Source: Lactiplantibacillus plantarum EGD-AQ4
Lineage (GTDB): Bacteria > Bacillota > Bacilli > Lactobacillales > Lactobacillaceae
Reading direction: 5' to 3'
Length of the DNA stretch: 64,000 nucleotides
NCBI RefSeq assembly: GCF_000463075.2
Contig: NZ_AVAQ01000006.1
Span: forward strand, 1-64,000
Position 1 is the first letter of the stretch, and each line of letters starts with the position of its first letter. Below are positions 59,047-64,000 of this stretch, piece by piece. Under the pieces are notes generated by a model. It was not told where the DNA came from. It ran no database searches and saw only the letters and a list, made by a program, of their open reading frames with translations. The position numbers and the translations under genes are program-made.

Positions 59047-59079
59047 GGACTCCCTGCAGTATGGTGGGAGCCCGTTTTT
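59047..59079 (+). terminator. Terminator of oppA-1
   Basis: GGACTCCC pairs with GGGAGCCC with one mismatch, followed by T5. Confidence 0.82.
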
Positions 59080-59162
59080 AAGTTCAAAGGCAACCAGCTT
59101 AGGACCGCTGGAAAAAGTGCGAGTTAGTTAGTTTGCTGTTCGTCAGCCGAGAGCTTCCTAGT

Positions 59163-59331
59163 CCGACCTCCGGGGCTGGCTGACAACGCTGGAACAGGGC
59201 GGACATCGATTTGAACTCACGCAGAAACCCACTGCGCAATTTCAAATACGAGTCTTCTTCTAGCCCGGGAAACCCCGCCCGGACAAGAAGAACTTCGCCC
59301 TTGAGCATTGTCAGCCAGCCCCTACAGTCGG
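59163..59331. repeat. MITE-like fold-back element, copy 2
   Basis: Inverted ends CCGACCTCCGGGGCTGGCTG (from 59163) and the complement ending at 59331 pair over about 28 bases. The inner hairpin TTCTTCTAGCCCGGG (59255-59269) with CCCGGACAAGAAGAA (59278-59292) differs in sequence from copy 1 at 571-611 yet still pairs fully. Matching sequence also extends outside the ends (59125-59162; to about 59400). Confidence 0.8.
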
Positions 59332-59695
59332 GAACCCGCTCGAATGGCGGATGAACGACCACTTATCTTGGTGCAATTGACCACTGAATATTTGGTGACT
59401 AGACCTGCAGGACAAACTGTAAATCAAAGTTAATGATAATTTGTGAAATTCAAAGATGGTCCGAGGTTTATCAACTAAATACAGCAGAAACCCATCTTAA
59501 GCTTGGATGATAAAATTACCATTCGTGTTCAATATTTTTGTTGCCTTGGTCGACTCGGTAAGGCTTTGACGGTATTCAACGAAGCTGGTGGTTCGTTGAA
59601 TTAAATCACGGGTCAGATAGCTTAGCGCTTGTCAAAAACTAGTCTTACAGTTGAAAGGCAACATTATGTCTAATTAAGAAGCAACGACAATCTGA

Positions 59696-59753
59696 GCTCA
59701 AAGTTGGGTGCGCATATGTCCGCCTTTCGAATAGGATCCCAGGCTGGAAGGTG
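59696..59753 (+). repeat. Dispersed intergenic module A, plus copy
   Basis: This matches the inverted copy at 87-140 and the worn copy at 25682-25735. It directly precedes the 103-nt hairpin repeat. Confidence 0.7.
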
Positions 59754-59787
59754 TTTCTGACAATGCTCAGCGGCTTCTAGAGTGTGA

Positions 59788-60092
59788 GGTTCAGACGGGT
59801 TGGGACTGAGGATTAGCCTAGCTAGAGCGTTAAGCGGCGCATTTCCGCTTGGCGTTCTGGCGTAGCTAACCGGAAGTCCCAGTCTGACCCGAACACATTT
59901 CGGCAATGTTGTATAGAACGTGGAAGACCAGTATTTAAGACGTGGCTTGTCGGTTTAAATCTGTGTCCATCGCGTTCCAGCGTTGTCAGAAATGCTTGTA
60001 AGCCGACATAGGTCGACCCTATCACTGCAGGTTTACGCTGACTCGAACCGTTTCCAGCGCTCCTAAGCTGGCTGCATTTGAACTTCAGAACT
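59788..60092. repeat. 103-nt nested hairpin repeat copy 2 plus further modules
   Basis: 59788-59890 is the second copy of the rod-like hairpin at 10808-10910. Modules at 59966-60010 and 60031-60092 also occur near 11027 and 10946 (inverted) and 49280. The whole 58985-60229 gap carries repeats and no gene. Confidence 0.75.
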
Positions 60093-60170
60093 GGCACGGT
60101 ACCAATTATCATACATACGCAATAACGAGCTCAACGCGTGTTAATTACCTTAATTATTAGCGCTGAAAGA

Positions 60171-60199
60171 TTGATTCTCATTATCCTTTAATGTATCCT
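60171..60199 (+). promoter_or_regulatory. oppA-2 promoter
   Basis: TTGATT (60171-60176), 17 bases and TATCCT (60194-60199), with the same TTTAATG spacer end as the oppA-1 promoter. The repeats were inserted upstream of it. Confidence 0.6.
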
Positions 60200-60229
60200 C
60201 GTGAGCATCCAGTTGGGGGGAGTTCACAT

Positions 60230-61891
60230 ATGAAATGGAAAATTATCGTAACGACTGCGACCGCTGCCGCGACATCTGGTTTGCTATTAGCGGCCTGCAG
60301 TCAGAGTCATACTGCTTCAGATAACGGGGGAAATTTGAAATCAGACATGGCAAGTAGTCAAGTTTTGAATTGGTCCGAAAATGGTTCCGAGTTAACGACG
60401 CTAGACACGTCCCTCGTGACCGATGCCATTAGCGCGAACATGATCAATAACACGATGGAAGGCCTCTACCGCATCGGTGCCAATAACAAAATCACACCTG
60501 GAATTGCCACCAATACCGTCGTTTCGAAGGACAAGAAGACCTACACCTTCACCTTGCGTAAAAATGCCAAGTGGAGTAACGGCGACCCGGTGACCGCACA
60601 GGACTTTGTTTATAGTTGGCGGCGGACGATTGATCCGAAGACCGCCTCACAGTACGCTTACTTATACGCCGGCATCAAAAATGCCGAACAGATTACGAAT
60701 GGCAAGGCGAAGGTCGATAGTTTGGGGATCAAAGCTGATGGTAAATATAAGTTGACCGTCACTCTCGATAAACCGATGGCCTACTTCAAGATTTTGATGG
60801 GCTTTGCCATCTTCTTCCCACAAAATCAACACGCCGTTCAAGACTATGGCAAGGGCTACGGGACGACTGCCAGCAAGATGGTCTATGACGGCCCGTTTAC
60901 CATGACCGGCTGGAAAGGGACAAATACGACCTGGACCTTGAAACGCAATCCGCATTATTGGGACAAACGCCACGTCTACCTTGAACGTATCAATGACCAA
61001 GTTGTCAAATCGCCGACGACTGGATTCAACCTCTTCCAGAGCAACAAGCTCGACATGGCTACTTTGAGCGGTGAGCAGGTCAAAAATGAACGTAATAATC
61101 CGAAATTAGTCCTTCGGAAGACGTCCCGTTTGAACTACCTCGAATTCAATCAGAAGAAGGTACCCGCTTTGGCCAACGCCAAGTTACGGCAAGCGATGTC
61201 GCTGGTCATTGATCGACAAGAACTGGTTAAAAACGTCCTCGGCGATGGGTCGACCGTGCCGAAGGGTTTTGTCACCACGGGCTTAGCCACCGATCCAACG
61301 ACTGGTGAGGATTTCGCCACGGAAAATAGCGTCGCTGAAGCTGTGACTCAAAATGACGCTAAGGCTAAACAACTCTGGGCCGCGGGACTCAAAGAAGTCG
61401 GTAAAAGATCGTTGACGCTCTCGCTCACCCATGACAGCGTTGACCAGACTAAGGAGACGGCCGAATACTTGGAAGGACAATGGCAGAAGGAATTACCGGG
61501 CCTTAAGATTACTGATATCACGTTGCCATTCAAAAACCGGTTGGCGCGCGAAACGGCTGGTAACTTCCAGCTTGCTATTTCAGGCTGGCAAGCGGACTTC
61601 GCAGATCCAATCTCAGACCTGGGCATCCTGACATCGACCAACGACTACAACTTTGGTAAGTGGAAGAATGCCGACTACGACGCCGCCATCAAGCAGGCTC
61701 AAACTGCCACTAACAACTCAGCGCGGTGGCAAGCGATGGGCCGCGCCGAAAAAATCATCGGCACCGAATCCGGCGTCGTGCCTTTAACGCAAAACACGAT
61801 TGCACAGATGGTCAATCCGAAGTTGAAGGGCCTGATTTACAACACGTCCGGCACCAATTACAACTTCAAAGACGCTTATTTGGAAAAATAA
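60230..61891 (+). CDS. oppA: Oligopeptide-binding lipoprotein, paralogue 2
   Basis: The protein is exactly 553 residues, like paralogue 1, with which it shares long identical stretches (for example TRNAKWSNGD-like KNAKWSNGDPVTAQDFVYSW and NDYNFGKWKNADYDAAI). The lipobox is LLLAAC with Cys at residue 22. GGGGGGAG precedes ATG 60230. Divergence is concentrated in the signal region and at scattered ligand-facing sites, suggesting different peptide preferences after duplication. Confidence 0.93.
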   Translation: MKWKIIVTTATAAATSGLLLAACSQSHTASDNGGNLKSDMASSQVLNWSENGSELTTLDTSLVTDAISANMINNTMEGLYRIGANNKITPGIATNTVVSKDKKTYTFTLRKNAKWSNGDPVTAQDFVYSWRRTIDPKTASQYAYLYAGIKNAEQITNGKAKVDSLGIKADGKYKLTVTLDKPMAYFKILMGFAIFFPQNQHAVQDYGKGYGTTASKMVYDGPFTMTGWKGTNTTWTLKRNPHYWDKRHVYLERINDQVVKSPTTGFNLFQSNKLDMATLSGEQVKNERNNPKLVLRKTSRLNYLEFNQKKVPALANAKLRQAMSLVIDRQELVKNVLGDGSTVPKGFVTTGLATDPTTGEDFATENSVAEAVTQNDAKAKQLWAAGLKEVGKRSLTLSLTHDSVDQTKETAEYLEGQWQKELPGLKITDITLPFKNRLARETAGNFQLAISGWQADFADPISDLGILTSTNDYNFGKWKNADYDAAIKQAQTATNNSARWQAMGRAEKIIGTESGVVPLTQNTIAQMVNPKLKGLIYNTSGTNYNFKDAYLEK

Positions 61892-62051
61892 GTTGAACAA
61901 GTGCCACATAAGTTATGTTTGACAGGGCTTAGCCGGCAGTATCTCTGATTTCAGGCAGTTGTGTCAGACTAACTTGAGAAGGCCCGCCTCATCAACGAGT
62001 CTTCAATCAAGCCTCAATTCGTGCTGCACTTCACGCCCTAATGTACCCTTT

Positions 62052-62097
62052 ATCGGCACCGCAAGTATTGGCTTACTGCTTGCGGTGTCGATTTTTT
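62052..62097 (+). terminator. Terminator of oppA-2
   Basis: ATCGGCACCGCAAG pairs with CTTGCGGTGTCGAT (one G-T pair) and is followed by T5. Confidence 0.92.
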
Positions 62098-62247
62098 AGT
62101 TGCCATCTTTTTATATTCAATAGACACATTTTTGGAATACTATGGATTATGTATAAATATTGACAAAATTATATAAAAAGTTTTTAATTAGAATAAATGA
62201 AAGCAATTTCAAAAATGACTTAACTATGTAAAGGAAGCGTTGATGGC

Positions 62248-63090
62248 ATGAATATTGAGCTCTTCATCGCCCGTCGCAAGGCGCTGGGTCTTTCCCAAAA
62301 AGCCCTTGCAGACGGCATATGTACCCAGGCGACATTAAGTAAATTTGAGAATAATGGCAAGGCCCCTGCCATTCGAATCGTGGCGCAACTGTGCCAGCGA
62401 TTGAACCTTCAATTGGAAGATGTCTTTCCAACTGAACGAGTCGCAGATGCTGCAGTCTTGAAGATTCTGGAACAAGTCGAATTTGATTTGATCACCGCAG
62501 AATATCAGGATGCTGAAGAACAACTCGAAAAGGCCGCTGATATGCCGCGTCACGATCGTGAGACTAAGCTTCAATACTGTTATCTAAAGGGGTACGTGGC
62601 AGCCCTTAACCACCATCCAATCAGTGACGTGGTCTTTAACTTCGACCAAATCATCACCGATCTGGATGAATCACACATTACGATTTATACCCAGTTGGCT
62701 TACTGTGGGACCGGGATCGCTTATCAGCAGACTGGCGATAACGACAAGGCCCAATATTATTTTGAAAAGGTCCGCCACGCTTTGCCCAACCTACCACTAG
62801 AGACGACCGCAAGTATCTGGCGCGTGATCAACCTCGCCTATTACACCGGGGCTTTTTATGCCAGCATCGCGGATACTGAGCGCAGCCTGCACCTACTCAA
62901 CTACGGGATCGAAATCTGCGCCCGGTTCCACGTCACCTACTACGCCGCCCGCATCAAGTTTTTACAGGCTCAACTCGCGACGGATACTGATGAAGTTCAT
63001 GAGTATCTCAACGATGCGGCCGCTTTTGCCCGGATGAATAAAAACCATCAATTGCTTAAGAATATTTCAAGTTATTCAAATTCCCATTAA
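62248..63090 (+). CDS. XRE-TPR regulator (Rgg/PlcR-like)
   Basis: The 280-residue protein has an N-terminal Cro/C1-type HTH (IARRKALGLSQKALADGICT and QATLSKFENNGKAPAIRIVA) and a TPR-like helical C-terminus (AEYQDAEEQLEKA; AYQQTGDNDKAQYYFEKVRH). This is the architecture of peptide-sensing RRNPP regulators. TTGACA at 62160 with TTTAAT 17 bases on is a likely promoter. A 43-residue exported peptide gene lies 93 bases downstream on the same strand. Confidence 0.85.
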   Translation: MNIELFIARRKALGLSQKALADGICTQATLSKFENNGKAPAIRIVAQLCQRLNLQLEDVFPTERVADAAVLKILEQVEFDLITAEYQDAEEQLEKAADMPRHDRETKLQYCYLKGYVAALNHHPISDVVFNFDQIITDLDESHITIYTQLAYCGTGIAYQQTGDNDKAQYYFEKVRHALPNLPLETTASIWRVINLAYYTGAFYASIADTERSLHLLNYGIEICARFHVTYYAARIKFLQAQLATDTDEVHEYLNDAAAFARMNKNHQLLKNISSYSNSH

Positions 63091-63105
63091 TTAGCGGTGA
63101 AATAA

Positions 63106-63134
63106 TTGCAATTGGTTAAGAAATCGCCTAAACT
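63106..63134 (+). promoter_or_regulatory. Promoter of the small peptide gene
   Basis: TTGCAA (63106-63111), 17 bases and TAAACT (63129-63134), about 50 bases before the peptide start. The peptide gene can therefore be transcribed independently of the regulator. Confidence 0.65.
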
Positions 63135-63183
63135 GCAAGTATCAAATGACGAGTGCTTAACAACCATTGAGGAGGTCCTGCCC

Positions 63184-63315
63184 ATGTTATTAGCAGGTTT
63201 ATTAGTTGCAGCTGGTCTAGCTGCTGTCGCCGGGGTTGTCGCTGGCAACCGAGTTCCTGCTGCGCAACCAGTCAGAATCAAGCATGACCAACGTACGCCT
63301 CAGAATCGGCGGTAA
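63184..63315 (+). CDS. Small exported peptide downstream of an XRE-TPR regulator
   Basis: The 43-residue product starts MLLAGLLVAAGLAAVAGVVA, a signal-like hydrophobic segment, followed by a basic tail NRVPAAQPVRIKHDQRTPQNRR-like (about 22 residues, ending TPQNRR). GAGGAGG precedes ATG 63184. Longer in-frame starts upstream have no ribosome site. Position next to an RRNPP-type regulator suggests a signalling pro-peptide. A short membrane peptide of other function is the alternative. Confidence 0.65.
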   Translation: MLLAGLLVAAGLAAVAGVVAGNRVPAAQPVRIKHDQRTPQNRR

Positions 63316-63325
63316 TGTCGACCAA

Positions 63326-63366
63326 GCGCACTGGCTATCTTCGTGATAGCTGGTGCGTTTTATTTT
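63326..63366 (+). terminator. Terminator of the small peptide gene
   Basis: CGCAC with inner GGCTATC pairs with GATAGCT and GTGCG around a TTCG tetraloop, followed by T-rich sequence. Confidence 0.88.
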
Positions 63367-63369
63367 GCA

Positions 63370-64000
63370 TCAATTTATGAGACAAAATCCTTTAGTCGCA
63401 ATTTTGGGTTTGTTATAATAAATTATTATAGTTAATTAATTAACTCACTGTTATTTCGGCGTTTTATAGATTGTCATCTCTAGTAGTATTATAATTATTT
63501 ATGCAAATGAGGGATTAATCCTCAGGACAGCTGAATTAGCACACCCGTTTAACCGATTATTACCCATTATGATTAAGCCAGCGAACATAGGCCTGCTAAC
63601 AGCCTTTTTTTTGGTCGATTTTCGGAGCTTATTAGTTTCAGTTATAACTTAAACACGTTAACTTATTTGGTCCAAAAATTTGGCCATTATCGCTAAACGC
63701 GACACCGACAGCCTGCAGCCGACTTCATATAGACCAATTTTTAGTCAGCCGGCTATTTCCGACAACCCCTTAACTGATACGAATCATTTATGGTATGTAA
63801 CCGCTTTTATAATTGAGCCTGGTACTTATTGTCACTGGGCAATAAAATTTATTTATCGTTTGACCCCTTTAACTTTGTCACCGAAGGCCCAGCTTAGTAT
63901 TTCAAGGATTTCTTAAGTGCCATTGGCCCAAGATGACCCGTCTCAAACTGACAAATTAGTCCCGATAGATAATCAAACAGCCCTTTAACTGATAAATTAA
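63370..64000. other. Intergenic end of the window
   Basis: No credible gene was found. TATAAT at 63489-63494 without a good -35, a TGAGG/CCTCA hairpin near 63506 and an AGGC/GCCT stem ending in eight T at 63605-63612 could mark a small RNA of about 110 bases. The evidence is thin. Confidence 0.3.

Noticed and set aside
63680-63916. 78-codon frame at the right end
   Set aside because: No ribosome site, no family resemblance, composition like the surrounding gap.
1-64000. CRISPR array
   Set aside because: The only regular repeats are the 14-bp array at 3803 (no spacers) and the two-copy 30-bp repeat at 28111.

Overview
The window looks like a chromosomal segment of a Lactiplantibacillus plantarum-group lactic acid bacterium. 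The evidence is a complete mannitol PTS operon with mtlR placed between mtlA and mtlF, an acetate kinase, ndk, C69 dipeptidase, nagB, greA and oligopeptide-binding lipoproteins. Promoters are of Gram-positive sigma-A type, ribosome sites are strong, and there are CcpA-like (cre), LexA-like and GntR-like operators. The gene order (serA/serC ... mtl ... cysK-cgl-cysE) is, from memory, that of the L. plantarum chromosome read in reverse. I cannot name the species from sequence alone.

Layout. 0-1 kb: intergenic repeats. 0.9-3.9 kb: cysK-cgl-cysE operon behind a short cysteine-codon-rich leader peptide and an intrinsic terminator. 4.2-7.1 kb: PTS EIIC, a small membrane protein and a MupG-like (DUF871) protein. 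7.3-14 kb: FMN reductase, DUF2252 protein, ndk, small hypotheticals, thioredoxin and a HTH/coiled-coil protein. 14-19.7 kb: mtlA-mtlR-mtlF-mtlD, with an unusual second EIIB-like domain in MtlA. 20-29.3 kb: dipeptidase, AraC regulator/flavoprotein reductase/MFS cluster, VOC protein, TetR regulator with a small membrane protein, a frameshifted small secreted protein and an S41-like lipoprotein. 29.5-32.6 kb: nagB, a candidate small RNA, an XRE/membrane pair, greA, and a tandem duplication carrying two copies of an Fst-like type I toxin-antitoxin module. 32.9-39.9 kb: aldo-keto reductase, glutathione peroxidase, a TPP-riboswitch-controlled ykoEDC transporter, an ABC-F protein with a leader, and a crcB pair. 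40-44.4 kb: an AT-rich acquired island (Rrf2 regulator, SDR, broken metallo-lactonase, aldo-keto reductase, tRNA-Leu-like gene, acetyltransferase) bounded by two nearly identical terminator hairpins. 44.5-53 kb: ackA, an NFACT-R protein, a LexA-boxed YolD-like gene, another aldo-keto reductase and a two-gene ABC exporter. 53.5-57.2 kb: histidine phosphatase, then serC-serA behind a serine-codon-rich leader peptide and terminator. 57.3-64 kb: two paralogous oppA genes separated by repeats, and an XRE-TPR regulator followed by a tiny exported peptide.

The most striking theme is a pair of leader-peptide attenuators at the two ends of one pathway. The serine operon (serC-serA) and the cysteine operon (cysK-cgl-cysE, which consumes serine) each have a sigma-A promoter, a 24-25 codon leader with three consecutive regulatory codons (Ser-Ser-Ser or Cys-Cys-Cys), RNA hairpins, and a strong intrinsic terminator before the first enzyme gene. 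A second theme is a family of hairpin-rich intergenic repeats found at five places, at least two types of which preserve base pairing while the sequence changes.
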